Notes under the pieces: generated by a model | Told to the model about the DNA's origin: nothing | Databases searched by the model: none | What the model saw: only the letters and a program-made list of their open reading frames with translations | In this document: piece by piece, positions 25,855 through 34,939 of the stretch | Layout of the letters: each line of letters opens with the position of its first letter | Position numbering within the stretch: the stretch's first letter is position 1 | Origin: Pseudomonas sp. B21-056 | GTDB lineage: Bacteria > Pseudomonadota > Gammaproteobacteria > Pseudomonadales > Pseudomonadaceae | NCBI RefSeq assembly: GCF_026016325.1 | Contig: NZ_CP087203.1 | Location: 5,456,001-5,520,000, forward strand | Length of the DNA: 64,000 nucleotides | Direction of reading: 5' to 3' | Program-made: the position numbers and the translations under genes

Positions 25855-27756
25855 CTACAACTTGGCGTGCCGCAAGCCACCGCTGCGGGACTTGGCCATG
25901 GCCGCCAACCGTACCGCGACGTTGGCCGCGCCATACCCGGCATAACCGTTCTTGCGCTGGATGATTTCAAAGAAGAATCGCCCTTCGAACGGTTCGGTGT
26001 AGACATGAAACAGCTCGCCGCCCTGGGCGTCACGGTCGTACAACACGTTGAAGTAGGCCAGTTCGCTGAGAAATTCATCGTCGAAATCGAAACGTGCCGC
26101 CAGGTCGTCGTAATAGTTGAGCGGAATATCCAGCAACGGCACGCCGGCCTCTTTGGCGCGGCTGACCTGGGCGAAGATATCATCGCAGTCGAAGGCGATG
26201 TGATGCACACCGGAACCGCGATAACTCGACAGCGCGTGGGAGATCGCGGTGTTGCGGTTCTCGGAAATATTCAGGGGCAAGCGGATCGAACTGCAGCGAC
26301 TGCGCAGGGCACGGCTCTTCACCAGGCCATAAGGGTCGGGCAACACCACTTCGTCGTCGGCCTCGAAATCCAGCAGGCTCTTGTAGAACAGCACCCAACT
26401 GTCGAGGCTGTCGGCCGGCAGTGCCATTGCCATGTGGTCGATACGCTTGAGGCCCGCGCCGATGACCGCACCCGGTTGCAGGTTGAAATCCGTTCCGTAG
26501 ACGTCCGCTTCCTGGTCCACCAGGTAGATCAGGCTGCCGTCCGGTGCGCGCACCGCCGCCAACTCCAACTCGTTGGGCCCCACCAGGCCGCGATAAGGCT
26601 GCCCCTTGTAATCCACCGCCCGCTTCAGGGCGCTGGCACTGTCTTTCACCCGCACCGCGGTGGCGCACAGCGACGGTCCATGGGCTTCGAAAAAGCTGTG
26701 GGCAAAGGAATACGGTTCACAGTTGAGGATCAGGTTGATATCGCCCTGGCGCAGCAGGCTCACATTCTTGGAGCGATGCTGACCGGCCTTGACGAAGCCC
26801 AGCCGTTCCAGCCAGTGGGACAGCTTGGCGCCGAGGTTATCGTCCACGGCAAACTCAAGAAACTCGATGCCGTCGTATTCGCTGGCCGATGGCGGGGCAA
26901 ACAATGTATCGAGGTTGGCCACCGGCGCAGCTTCCGCGGCCAGGCGCTGGCGGGTCTTCTCCTCCAGGTACAGCAACGAACGCAGGCCATCGGCGGCATT
27001 GGCCCGTGGCGGCGCGGCACGGAAACCGTCGTTGAAGATCTCCAGCGACAGCGGCCCGGTGTAGCCGCTCTTGATGATCGGCGCCAGGAAGCCCGGCAGG
27101 TCGAATTCGCCCTGCCCCGGGAAGCAACGGAAATGCCGGCTCCACTCCAGCACGTCCATCGCCAGGATCGGCGCGTCGGCCATCTGCACGAAAAAAATCT
27201 TCTCGCCAGGGATCTCGGCGATGGCACTCGGGTCTCCCTTGAGGGACAAGGTATGGAAGCTGTCGAGCAGCACACCCAGGCTGGGGTGATCGGCCTGGCG
27301 CACAATGTTCCAGACCTGTTGATAAGTATTCACGTGCCGCCCCCAGGCCAGCGCCTCGTAACCGATGCGCAAGCCCCGCGCCCCAGCCCGCTCGGCCAGC
27401 AGCCGCAGGTCGTCCACCAGAATCCGCTCGTCGCCCAGGCTGTCGGCCGCGGCGTTGCTGCACACCAGCACCAGGTCGGTGCCGAGTTCTAGCATCAGGT
27501 CGAATTTGCGCTCAGCACGCTCGAGGTTGCGGGACAGGCGATCACGGCGACAACCTTCAAAGTCACGAAACGGCTGGAACAGCGTGATCGCAATGCCCAG
27601 GTCGGCGCACATCTGCCGGATTTCCCGAGGGCTGCCGTCGTAATACAGAAGGTCGTTCTCGAATATTTCCACTCCGTCGAAACCGGCGGCGGCAATGGCT
27701 TCGAGCTTTTCCGGCAGGGTACCGCTCAAGGATACGGTGGCAATGGAACGCTGCAT
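25855..27756 (-). CDS. quiC: 3-dehydroshikimate dehydratase QuiC (fused to HPPD-like domain)
   Basis: A 633-residue two-domain enzyme. The N-terminal TIM-barrel domain (1-~280) has metal ligands E134, D165, Q191 and E239 at exactly the positions described for P. putida QuiC1; it converts 3-dehydroshikimate to protocatechuate. The C-terminal part (about 290-633) resembles 4-hydroxyphenylpyruvate dioxygenase, with GVHHIAFDCDDI and FFEIIQRKN. The ATG at 27756 has GGGAG upstream; an earlier ATG at 27780 has none. It is divergent from the MFS gene. Confidence 0.96.
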   Translation of the reverse strand: MQRSIATVSLSGTLPEKLEAIAAAGFDGVEIFENDLLYYDGSPREIRQMCADLGIAITLFQPFRDFEGCRRDRLSRNLERAERKFDLMLELGTDLVLVCSNAAADSLGDERILVDDLRLLAERAGARGLRIGYEALAWGRHVNTYQQVWNIVRQADHPSLGVLLDSFHTLSLKGDPSAIAEIPGEKIFFVQMADAPILAMDVLEWSRHFRCFPGQGEFDLPGFLAPIIKSGYTGPLSLEIFNDGFRAAPPRANAADGLRSLLYLEEKTRQRLAAEAAPVANLDTLFAPPSASEYDGIEFLEFAVDDNLGAKLSHWLERLGFVKAGQHRSKNVSLLRQGDINLILNCEPYSFAHSFFEAHGPSLCATAVRVKDSASALKRAVDYKGQPYRGLVGPNELELAAVRAPDGSLIYLVDQEADVYGTDFNLQPGAVIGAGLKRIDHMAMALPADSLDSWVLFYKSLLDFEADDEVVLPDPYGLVKSRALRSRCSSIRLPLNISENRNTAISHALSSYRGSGVHHIAFDCDDIFAQVSRAKEAGVPLLDIPLNYYDDLAARFDFDDEFLSELAYFNVLYDRDAQGGELFHVYTEPFEGRFFFEIIQRKNGYAGYGAANVAVRLAAMAKSRSGGLRHAKL

Positions 27757-27877
27757 GGGTTCGGCTCCCGGGACAGGCATCGGCTACAGAAGGTTCGCCG
27801 CTTTTGAAAGAGTGGAGAGATTATTGAGGCGCCAAAGCCTTTCAGCAATTTAATATGTACCACCCAGTTAGTTTTTT

Positions 27878-27892
27878 GGGCGATTATCGAAC
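27878..27892 (-). promoter_or_regulatory. PcaR-type operator in the quiC/MFS intergenic region
   Basis: On the minus strand the site reads GTTCGATAATCGCCC, 14 of 15 positions identical to the PcaR operator core GTTCGATAATCGCAC (from memory). It is 121 bases upstream of quiC and 136 upstream of the MFS gene. PcaR is the IclR-family, beta-ketoadipate-responsive activator of protocatechuate catabolism. Direct control by PcaR or a close relative is inferred. Confidence 0.65.
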
Positions 27893-28028
27893 AAAATGCC
27901 CTGGGGCGAATTGACGACTTTTCGTCCACTGCGCACCATCAGCACCACATTGACGCAGGCCCAAAGCGCCGGCATCAATGGATGAAACCCCGACCACCCC
28001 ATAAGAATTTCAAAAACGGGTACACCCT

Positions 28029-29363
28029 ATGAATCCTTCCCAAAGTTCCTCCCTGACCCCAGGCGTGGGTGCCACGACCGGCGGCGTCGGCGACAAGATC
28101 CGCGGCGCCCTCGCCGTAGGCAAGACCCGTTGGGGCATGCTCGCGCTGGTGTTTTTCGCCACTACCCTCAACTACATCGACCGTGCCGCCCTGGGCGTGA
28201 TGCAGCCCATTCTCGCCAAGGAAATGAGCTGGACGGCGATGGATTACGCCAACATCAACTTCTGGTTCCAGGTCGGCTATGCCGTCGGCTTCATCCTGCA
28301 GGGCCGGTTGATCGACCGGATCGGCGTCAAGCGCGTGTTCTTCTTCGCCGTGCTGCTCTGGAGCCTGGCGACCGGCGCCCATGGCCTGGCGACTTCCGCG
28401 GCGGGCTTCATGGTCTGCCGCTTCATCCTGGGCCTCACCGAAGCAGCCAACTACCCGGCCTGTGTGAAGACCACCCGGCTGTGGTTCCCGGCGGGTGAGC
28501 GGGCCGTGGCCACCGGCATCTTCAACGCTGGGACCAACGTCGGCGCCATGTTCACGCCCATGCTGCTGCCACTGGTCCTGCAAGTATGGGGCTGGCAGGC
28601 GGCGTTCCTGTGCATGGCTGCACTGGGCGGGATCTGGTTGTTGTTCTGGGGCCTGAAATACTTCAACCCTGAAGACCACCCCAGCGTCAAACAGTCGGAA
28701 CTGGACTACATCCAACGTGAGAGCGAACCGGAACAGGCCCGCGTGCCCTTCTCCCGCATTCTGCGCATGCGCGGCACCTGGGCGTTCGCCCTGGCCTACT
28801 CGATCACGGCACCGGTGTTCTGGTTCTATCTCTACTGGCTGCCACCGTTCCTGAACCAGCAATACAGCCTGGGCATCAACGTGACCCAGATGGGCATCCC
28901 GCTGATCATCATTTACCTCACCGCCGACTTCGGTAGCGTGGGCGGCGGCATCCTCTCTTCGTTCCTGATCGGCCGTGGCCTCAATCCGATCAAGGCACGA
29001 CTGGTCTCCATGCTGCTGTTCGCCTGCTGCATCGTCGGTGTGATCATGGCCGCCGGTGCCAGCAACCTGTGGATGGCGGTGTTCGCCATTTCCCTGGCCA
29101 TCGGCGCGCACCAGGCCTGGACCGCCAACATCTGGAGCCTGGTGATGGACTACACGCCCAAGCACATGATGAGCACGGTGTTCGGCTTCGGCGGCATGTG
29201 CGCGGCCATCGGTGGGATGTTCATGACCCAGCTGGTGGGGCACATCCTGACGGTGACCAATAACAACTACACGGTGTTGTTCACCCTGATTCCGGCGATG
29301 TACTTCACGGCCCTGATCTGGCTGTACTTCATGGCACCGCGCAAGATTCCGACGCTGGATTGA
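28029..29363 (+). CDS. MFS transporter (anion:cation symporter type), likely shikimate/quinate or aromatic acid uptake
   Basis: A 444-residue permease with 12 membrane segments. ACS-family features: MLALVFFATTLNYIDRAALGV, GRLIDRIGVKRVF (motif A), LGLTEAANYPACVKTTRLWFPAGERAVATGIFNAG. It is divergent from quiC, shares a PcaR-like site with it, and is therefore probably the uptake system for quinate, shikimate, dehydroshikimate or protocatechuate. The specific substrate is not readable from sequence. Confidence 0.9.
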   Translation: MNPSQSSSLTPGVGATTGGVGDKIRGALAVGKTRWGMLALVFFATTLNYIDRAALGVMQPILAKEMSWTAMDYANINFWFQVGYAVGFILQGRLIDRIGVKRVFFFAVLLWSLATGAHGLATSAAGFMVCRFILGLTEAANYPACVKTTRLWFPAGERAVATGIFNAGTNVGAMFTPMLLPLVLQVWGWQAAFLCMAALGGIWLLFWGLKYFNPEDHPSVKQSELDYIQRESEPEQARVPFSRILRMRGTWAFALAYSITAPVFWFYLYWLPPFLNQQYSLGINVTQMGIPLIIIYLTADFGSVGGGILSSFLIGRGLNPIKARLVSMLLFACCIVGVIMAAGASNLWMAVFAISLAIGAHQAWTANIWSLVMDYTPKHMMSTVFGFGGMCAAIGGMFMTQLVGHILTVTNNNYTVLFTLIPAMYFTALIWLYFMAPRKIPTLD

Positions 29364-29394
29364 TATCCGTCAGCTCAAGCAGACACCCTGTCTT

Positions 29395-29527
29395 TGTGGC
29401 GAGGGGATTTATCCCCGCTGGCTGCGAAGCAGCCCCAAGAATTGAGAACGCGATTGATCTGGCTCACCGCATTCCCAGGATTTTGGGGCTGCTTCGCAGC
29501 CCAGCGGGGATAAATCCCCTCGCCACA
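29395..29527. repeat. Dispersed palindromic repeat, family A copy 5
   Basis: Complete inverted pair with arms TGTGGCGAGGGGATTTATCC and the complement, and inner GCTGCGAAGCAGCCCC / GGGGCTGCTTCGCAGCCC. It fills the convergent gap between the MFS gene and the EamA gene and probably ends both transcripts. Confidence 0.9.
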
Positions 29528-29538
29528 GGTGGTCCGGG

Positions 29539-30417
29539 TCATTTGCGCCGCTGCTGCCAGGCAGCGGCCAATCCACTGAGACAGATCAGCACAATACCCA
29601 GCACTGTGGTCAGTGTCGGTGTGTGGCTGAACAGCAGCCAACCCAGCAGGCCGGCGAACACGATCTGGCAATAACTGAAGGGCGCCAGCAGCGCCGGGGC
29701 GGCAACGCGAAAGGCCTGGGTCAGCATCAGGTGCGCCGTCATTCCACAGGCCCCCAGCGCCAACATCATCGCCCCATGCAACAGGCTCGGCACCTGCCAG
29801 AAGAACGGCACCAGCACGCTCATCACCAAGGTGTTGCACAGGCCGGCGAAAAAATTGCTGGTGGTCGGGCTGTCGACTTCGCTGAGCTTGCGCGTGAGCA
29901 ACTGATAGAAACAGAAGAACAGCGCCGAGCAGAACGGCAGCAGCACCGCCGGAGTGAACAGGTCTCCGCCCGGATGGACGATGATCAACACGCCGATGAA
30001 GCCGAAAATCACCGCCACCCATTGCCCACGCGTCACCCGTTCACCCAGCAACGGCACCGACAACGCGGTGACCAGCACGGGGGCCAGAAAGTTGACCGCC
30101 GTCGCTTCGGCCAAGGGGATGTACAGCAGCGACGTGGTGAAAAACAGACTGGTGCCCAGCAGGCACAACGCCCGCGCCAACTGCCACAGCGGACGCTTCG
30201 TGCGCAGCACCCGCAACCCCGAGCGCGGCAGGAAGATGCCCGCCATCAGCAGCGTGTGCACCACGTAACGGGCCCACACCACCATGATGATCGGATAGAA
30301 ACCCGAGAGGTATTTCGACAGCGCGTCGTGGCTGGAAAACAGGAACGTCGCGAAGACAATCAGCAGGATGCCCTTGAGGGCCTGATTGACACCGGAAAGC
30401 GGGGTGCTGACGGTCAT
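29539..30417 (-). CDS. EamA/DMT-family transporter
   Basis: A 292-residue protein with ten predicted membrane helices in two EamA repeats (ILLIVFATFLFSSHDALSKYL in the first, FFAGLCNTLVMSVLVPFF in the second) and a short basic C-terminal tail QQRRK. AGGATCC precedes the ATG at 30417. It lies 45 bp downstream of an IclR-family regulator on the same strand, so the two are probably one transcript. Substrate unknown; family members export amino acids or metabolites. Confidence 0.88.
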   Translation of the reverse strand: MTVSTPLSGVNQALKGILLIVFATFLFSSHDALSKYLSGFYPIIMVVWARYVVHTLLMAGIFLPRSGLRVLRTKRPLWQLARALCLLGTSLFFTTSLLYIPLAEATAVNFLAPVLVTALSVPLLGERVTRGQWVAVIFGFIGVLIIVHPGGDLFTPAVLLPFCSALFFCFYQLLTRKLSEVDSPTTSNFFAGLCNTLVMSVLVPFFWQVPSLLHGAMMLALGACGMTAHLMLTQAFRVAAPALLAPFSYCQIVFAGLLGWLLFSHTPTLTTVLGIVLICLSGLAAAWQQRRK

Positions 30418-30462
30418 GGGGGATCCTGGGTTACGTAATGTAGGGGCCAATATCTGCGAGTG

Positions 30463-31239
30463 TCAGTTGAACAGCTCCGATGCCTGGCTCGCTTGCGACA
30501 GTTCCTCGGCAAACATCAGCAAGGTCGGGGCCAACTCATGCAACCGCGCCTGCGTCATCCGTGCGCTGGGCCCGGCAACGCTGAGTACGCCGACGATCCG
30601 GCCGTCCAGCGGATGTCGCACCACGGCGGCAATGGCCGAAGTGCCGACCGCCGAGCTTTCCTCGACACAGGCATACCCCTGCACGCGGGCCGAGCGCAGG
30701 TATTCGAGCAGTTCATGGGTGCTGTGGGGCGCGTTTGGGCCCACGTCCGCAGGTACCTGCGCCGCCTGGCGCTCCACCAGCGCCAGCGCCTCGGCATCGC
30801 TCATGCACGCCAGCCAGGCATGGCCCGACGCCGTATAGAACAGCGGCGTCTCGCGGCCCATGTCCGGGTCGTAGCGCAAACCGGACCGGGCCCCCTGGGA
30901 CTTGGCAATCCAGGTCTGGCGATCCCCTTCGATGACGCCCAGGCGCACCAGCTCACCGGTTTCCCGGGCCAGACGGTCCAGCACCGGCTGCACGATGTCG
31001 GCACCGCTGCGCGAGAGGTAGCGAAAGCCCAGGGCGATCAACCGGGTGGACACGTGATAGCGCAGGTTCTCGGGGTTCTGACGCACGTAGCCCAAGCGCA
31101 TCAGCTCGGCGAGCAAGCGGTGGGTGGCACTCTTGGGGATCTGCAGTTGTTCGGCCAGCCCTTGAAGCGGCCAGCCGCGAGGTTCGCTGGCAAGACTTTC
31201 CAGCACATCGAAAACCCGTTCAATTTGACTTCCGGCCAT
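30463..31239 (-). CDS. IclR-family transcriptional regulator
   Basis: A 258-residue regulator. The N-terminal winged helix (QIERVFDVLESLA, LQGLAEQLQIPKSATHRLLAELMRLGYV) is followed by a GAF-like effector domain with TASGHAWLA and GVLSVAGPSARM. It is upstream of the EamA gene. Two inverted half-sites lie in its own promoter, suggesting autoregulation. It is not PcaR itself as far as I can judge, but the two PcaR-like sites in the nearby quinate block make the possibility worth testing. Confidence 0.9.
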   Translation of the reverse strand: MAGSQIERVFDVLESLASEPRGWPLQGLAEQLQIPKSATHRLLAELMRLGYVRQNPENLRYHVSTRLIALGFRYLSRSGADIVQPVLDRLARETGELVRLGVIEGDRQTWIAKSQGARSGLRYDPDMGRETPLFYTASGHAWLACMSDAEALALVERQAAQVPADVGPNAPHSTHELLEYLRSARVQGYACVEESSAVGTSAIAAVVRHPLDGRIVGVLSVAGPSARMTQARLHELAPTLLMFAEELSQASQASELFN

Positions 31240-31263
31240 GGGACCCTGATGTAATGTTGTCGA

Positions 31264-31299
31264 TTCCAGAATATGCGAAGTCTAATTCAGATTCTGGAA
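31264..31299. promoter_or_regulatory. Inverted half-sites upstream of the IclR gene
   Basis: TTCCAGAAT and ATTCTGGAA, perfect inverted copies, are separated by 18 bases and lie 24-60 bases before the IclR start. Each half is itself nearly palindromic. Proposed operator for the IclR protein. Confidence 0.5.
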
Positions 31300-31421
31300 C
31301 CAAGTACACATTCATCGACCGATGCTCCCACAGGGTGCTTATGTCAGAAATCTGTTAGTAAACTGGCGGCATTCCGACTCAACGGCAACACTGTCCACAC
31401 GGTCAATCAGAGGACTCCCAC

Positions 31422-32309
31422 ATGCTATGGAAAAAAGGTCGCCGCAGTGACAACGTGGTAGACGCCCGTGGCGATGGTGACGGAGGCGGTGGCGGGATGC
31501 GCTTTGGCGGTGGCAAGGGACTGAGCCTGACGGCCATTCTGCTGATCGTCGGCATCGGCTGGATCACCGGCCAGGATCCGATGCAGATCCTCGGGCAACT
31601 GGCCGGGCAGATGGACCAGTCCCCGCCCTCCTCTTCTCAAACCCGCCAGGCGCCACCGGCCAACGATGAACAGGCCGAATTCGTGCGTTCGATCCTCGGC
31701 GACACCGAAGACACCTGGGGCCAGGTCTTCCAGCAGGCCGGACGCCAATACCAGCAACCCAAACTGGTGCTGTTCAGCGGTCGGGTCAACTCGGCATGCG
31801 GCCTCGCCTCGTCGGCAACCGGGCCGTTCTATTGCCCGGCGGATCGGCAGGTCTACCTGGACATGAGCTTCTTCAAGGAGATGTCCCAACGCTTCTCCGC
31901 CGCCGGGGACTTCGCCCAGGCTTATGTCATCGCCCATGAAGTCGGCCACCATGTACAGACGTTGCTCGGTGTGTCGGCGAAAATCCAGGAGGCTCGCCAG
32001 CAAGGTCGGCAGATGGAAGGCGACGGCGGTTTGCTGGTGCGCCAGGAATTGCAGGCCGATTGCCTGGCCGGCGTCTGGGCCAACCATGCGCAGAAGCGCC
32101 TGAACTGGCTGGAGCCGGGAGACGTCGAAGAAGCGCTGAATGCCGCCAACGCCATCGGTGACGATCGCTTGCAGCAACAAGGCCAGGGCCGTGTGGTGCC
32201 GGACTCCTTCACCCACGGCACGTCGGCGCAGCGGGTGCGCTGGTTCAAGGCCGGCTTCGCCCAGGGTCAGGTCAGCCAATGCGACACCTTTGCGGCGAAA
32301 AACCTGTAG
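31422..32309 (+). CDS. ypfJ: YpfJ-family neutral zinc metallopeptidase, membrane-anchored
   Basis: A 295-residue protein. After a basic, Gly-rich N terminus (RGDGDGGGGGMRFGGG) one membrane helix (LTAILLIVGIGWI) places the rest in the periplasm. The zinc motif HEVGHHVQ and QELQADCLAGVW downstream match the neutral zinc metallopeptidase family (PF04228). AGAGGA precedes the ATG. The next gene starts directly after the stop, so they form an operon. Natural substrate unknown. Confidence 0.92.
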   Translation: MLWKKGRRSDNVVDARGDGDGGGGGMRFGGGKGLSLTAILLIVGIGWITGQDPMQILGQLAGQMDQSPPSSSQTRQAPPANDEQAEFVRSILGDTEDTWGQVFQQAGRQYQQPKLVLFSGRVNSACGLASSATGPFYCPADRQVYLDMSFFKEMSQRFSAAGDFAQAYVIAHEVGHHVQTLLGVSAKIQEARQQGRQMEGDGGLLVRQELQADCLAGVWANHAQKRLNWLEPGDVEEALNAANAIGDDRLQQQGQGRVVPDSFTHGTSAQRVRWFKAGFAQGQVSQCDTFAAKNL

Positions 32310-33257
32310 ATGAAATGGGCAGCGTTGCTCGCACTGGTGCTGTACAGCCTCTTCGCCCAGGCTGACGAACACGGCGTGAACACGGTGGCGCAGGGGCGGC
32401 TGCAGCTCAAGGGCGGCAGCATGGTGGTCGGGGTGAGCCCGCCCCCGGCGTCTATCCAGCGCGTGCTGATCGTCCTCCACGGGCGGCTGCGCAATGCCGA
32501 CACCTACCTGCACAGCGCCGAGAAAGCGGCCAATCAGGCTGGACAGCTATCCACCACACTGATCATCGCTCCGCAGTTTCTCAACGAGCAGGATGTCACC
32601 CGCCATCAACTCCCCAGCGACCTGCTGCGCTGGCAAGGTAACGACTGGATGGCCGGTGGCTTATCCACAGGGCCGAAACCGGTCAGTGCCTACCAGGTTC
32701 TCGACGACATCGTCGCGCGGGTCAGCGACCGGCAGCAGTTTCCCGATGTGAAGGAAATCGTCATTGCCGGTCATTCTGGCGGTGCCCAGGTGGCCCAGCG
32801 CTATGCCTTGCTCGCCCATGGGCAATACCGGATCGCTCCACGCTTCGTCATCGCCAACCCGTCGTCCTATGCCTACTTCGATGCACAACGGCCGATGGCG
32901 TTCGACCCTGGCGGCTGTCCCGGTTTCAATCGCTGGAAATACGGCCTGCACAACCTCCCCGCCTATGCCGTCGGACAGACAGCCGCCCAACTGGAAGAGA
33001 ACTACATCAAGCGCGACATCACCTACCTGCTCGGGCAACAGGACGTCGACCCCGAGCACCCGGCGCTGGATAAAAGCTGTGAAGCACAGACCCAGGGGCC
33101 GTATCGGTTGCTGCGCGGGCATTTCTTCTTCGACTACCTGACCCGACGCCACCCTGTGGGGCTGAACCAGCGGCTGATCGAAGTGCCGGGGGTGGGGCAT
33201 GATGGGGATGGGATGTTCAATTCGGCTGAGGGGCTGAGGGCTTTATTCGGGCAGTGA
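32310..33257 (+). CDS. Secreted alpha/beta hydrolase
   Basis: A 315-residue protein with a signal peptide (MKWAALLALVLYSLFAQA). The catalytic elbow is GHSGGAQVA, an oxyanion segment VLIVLHGRL lies near the N terminus, and the C-terminal GVGHDGDGMF supplies the likely catalytic His. It starts on the base after the peptidase stop. Resembles poorly characterised periplasmic esterase/PHB-depolymerase-like proteins; substrate unknown. Confidence 0.85.
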   Translation: MKWAALLALVLYSLFAQADEHGVNTVAQGRLQLKGGSMVVGVSPPPASIQRVLIVLHGRLRNADTYLHSAEKAANQAGQLSTTLIIAPQFLNEQDVTRHQLPSDLLRWQGNDWMAGGLSTGPKPVSAYQVLDDIVARVSDRQQFPDVKEIVIAGHSGGAQVAQRYALLAHGQYRIAPRFVIANPSSYAYFDAQRPMAFDPGGCPGFNRWKYGLHNLPAYAVGQTAAQLEENYIKRDITYLLGQQDVDPEHPALDKSCEAQTQGPYRLLRGHFFFDYLTRRHPVGLNQRLIEVPGVGHDGDGMFNSAEGLRALFGQ

Positions 33258-33264
33258 AGCCCTC

Positions 33265-33360
33265 ATCGCGAGCAGGCTCGCTCCCACAGAAGATCGGTGT
33301 CGGTCACAAAACCTGCGATCACAGCGGATCTATTGTGGGAGCGAGCCTGCTCGCGATAGC
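33265..33360. repeat. Dispersed palindromic repeat, family B copy 3
   Basis: Here the arms are in the outward order: TCGCGAGCAGGCTCGCTCCC first and TGTGGGAGCGAGCCTGCTCG last. It sits between the convergent ends of the hydrolase and HAD genes. Confidence 0.88.
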
Positions 33361-33382
33361 GATTGACCTGTCAACCTGTCTC

Positions 33383-33976
33383 TCAAGCCGAAAGCATCCG
33401 CCGCAACTCGCCACAATCCCGGGCATGCCAATCCGTCAGCTCCGGCCACGGATTGTCCGGCAGGTTCACCAGCACCGTCCGCGCCCCCGCCGCACGACCA
33501 CAATCCAGGTCAAAACGGTAATCGCCGACCATCACCATGGCCGCGGGCGCCACGTTCCAGGCTTCGGCCAGTTTCAACAGGCCACCCGGGTGCGGCTTGG
33601 GTGGTGCTTCGTCACGGCCCAGCACGTCCTCCACGGCGAAACAATCGGCCAGGCCGATGGCTTCGAGCGTCACATGGGCCAGTTCCCGGGCGTTGCGGGT
33701 CAGGATCCCCAGGCGATAGCCACGCCCGGCCAAGTCACGCACCAGCTCGACCGCCCCCGGCGCCGGCCTCGAACCCAGCGCCAGGTCGCGCTCGTGCTCC
33801 AGCAGCCAGGCATGTTTGGCCGCGGCTTCTTCGGCCGGCAATGCCGCCAGGTGGGTCAGGATGTCGTCTTCGGCCGGAATCGCCAGGGCCACGCGAATCG
33901 CCGCGAAATCATGCACGGCGATGGTCAGCGTGCCATCCATGTCGAACACCCAGTGCCGTATATCAACCAGGCTCAT
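33383..33976 (-). CDS. HAD-superfamily hydrolase (phosphatase)
   Basis: A 197-residue enzyme with HAD motif I DMDGTLT near the N terminus, motif II LTRNA, motif III with PPKPHPGG and motif IV GDYRFDLDCG, and a small helical cap. The ATG at 33976 overlaps the thioesterase stop by 4 bases, so the two are cotranscribed and likely coupled in translation. Substrate unknown; the class includes phosphoglycolate-type phosphatases. Confidence 0.9.
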   Translation of the reverse strand: MSLVDIRHWVFDMDGTLTIAVHDFAAIRVALAIPAEDDILTHLAALPAEEAAAKHAWLLEHERDLALGSRPAPGAVELVRDLAGRGYRLGILTRNARELAHVTLEAIGLADCFAVEDVLGRDEAPPKPHPGGLLKLAEAWNVAPAAMVMVGDYRFDLDCGRAAGARTVLVNLPDNPWPELTDWHARDCGELRRMLSA

Positions 33977-34842
33977 GCCCAGTCCTTGCGATGCCGGATC
34001 AGGCCTTCCTGGGTCACCGATGCCACCAGTTGCCCGGCGCGGTTGAACACGCTGCCACGGGAAAACCCGCGAGAATTGCCGGCCCAGGGGCTGTCCATGG
34101 CGTAGAGCAACCAATCATCGGCACGCAGGTCGGCATGGAACCACAAGGCATGGTCAAGGCTGGCGACCTGCATGTCCTTCTGCCAGACCGATTTGCCATG
34201 GGGCAGCATCGAGGTGGTCAGCAGGCCGAAGTCCGAAGCGTAGGCCAGCAGGTATTTATGCAGCGCCGGAGAATCCGCCAGGGCGCCATCGGCGCGGAAC
34301 CACACGTATTTGACCGGGTCGGCCGGTTGCGGGTTGTACGGGTCTTTTTCCGTGACCGGGCGCACCTCGATCGGCTTGGGGCAGAGCAGTTTTTCGCGCA
34401 TGTGCTCGGGCAACAGGTGCGCCCGCTGCTGGGTCAGCTCCAGTTCGGAGGGCAGGTTTTCCGGCCCGACGACCTGGGGCATGGTGCTCTGGTGCTCGAA
34501 ACCCTGCTCGTCGTACTGGAACGAGGCACTGCAGGTGAAGATCGGATTGCCTTTCTGGATCGCCGTGACCCGGCGGGTGCTGAAGCTGCCGCCGTCACGC
34601 ACCCGGTCCACCTGATAGACCACCGGCAACGCCGCGTCACCCGGACGCAGGAAATAGCCATGCATCGAATGTACATGGCGCGCTTCTTCCACGGTCTGGC
34701 TGGCCGCCGATAGCGACTGGCCCAGCACTTGGCCGCCGAACAACTGGCGGAACCCCAGGTCCTGGCTGCGACCGCGGAACAGGTTCTCTTCGATCGGTTC
34801 CAGGGTCAGTAGGTCGACCAGATCTTCCAACACGTGGCTCAT
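33973..34842 (-). CDS. tesB: Acyl-CoA thioesterase II
   Basis: A 289-residue double-hotdog thioesterase of TesB length. Family stretches FRGRSQDLGFRQLFGGQVLGQSL, HSMHGYFLRPGD and the C-terminal HALWFHADLRADDWLLYAMDSPWAGNSRG-type region, shared with TesB, are visible in order. It hydrolyses a broad range of acyl-CoAs in the cytoplasm. First gene of a pair with the HAD phosphatase. Confidence 0.95.
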   Translation of the reverse strand: MSHVLEDLVDLLTLEPIEENLFRGRSQDLGFRQLFGGQVLGQSLSAASQTVEEARHVHSMHGYFLRPGDAALPVVYQVDRVRDGGSFSTRRVTAIQKGNPIFTCSASFQYDEQGFEHQSTMPQVVGPENLPSELELTQQRAHLLPEHMREKLLCPKPIEVRPVTEKDPYNPQPADPVKYVWFRADGALADSPALHKYLLAYASDFGLLTTSMLPHGKSVWQKDMQVASLDHALWFHADLRADDWLLYAMDSPWAGNSRGFSRGSVFNRAGQLVASVTQEGLIRHRKDWA

Positions 34843-34939
34843 TCAGACTTCCTCACACAGCACACCGCGCAGTCTGCGCTACGACGGTGGATCAATTGTT
34901 GGCCCACTTCTCGCGGGCAGTGTAGACGTCCGTGTCGGG

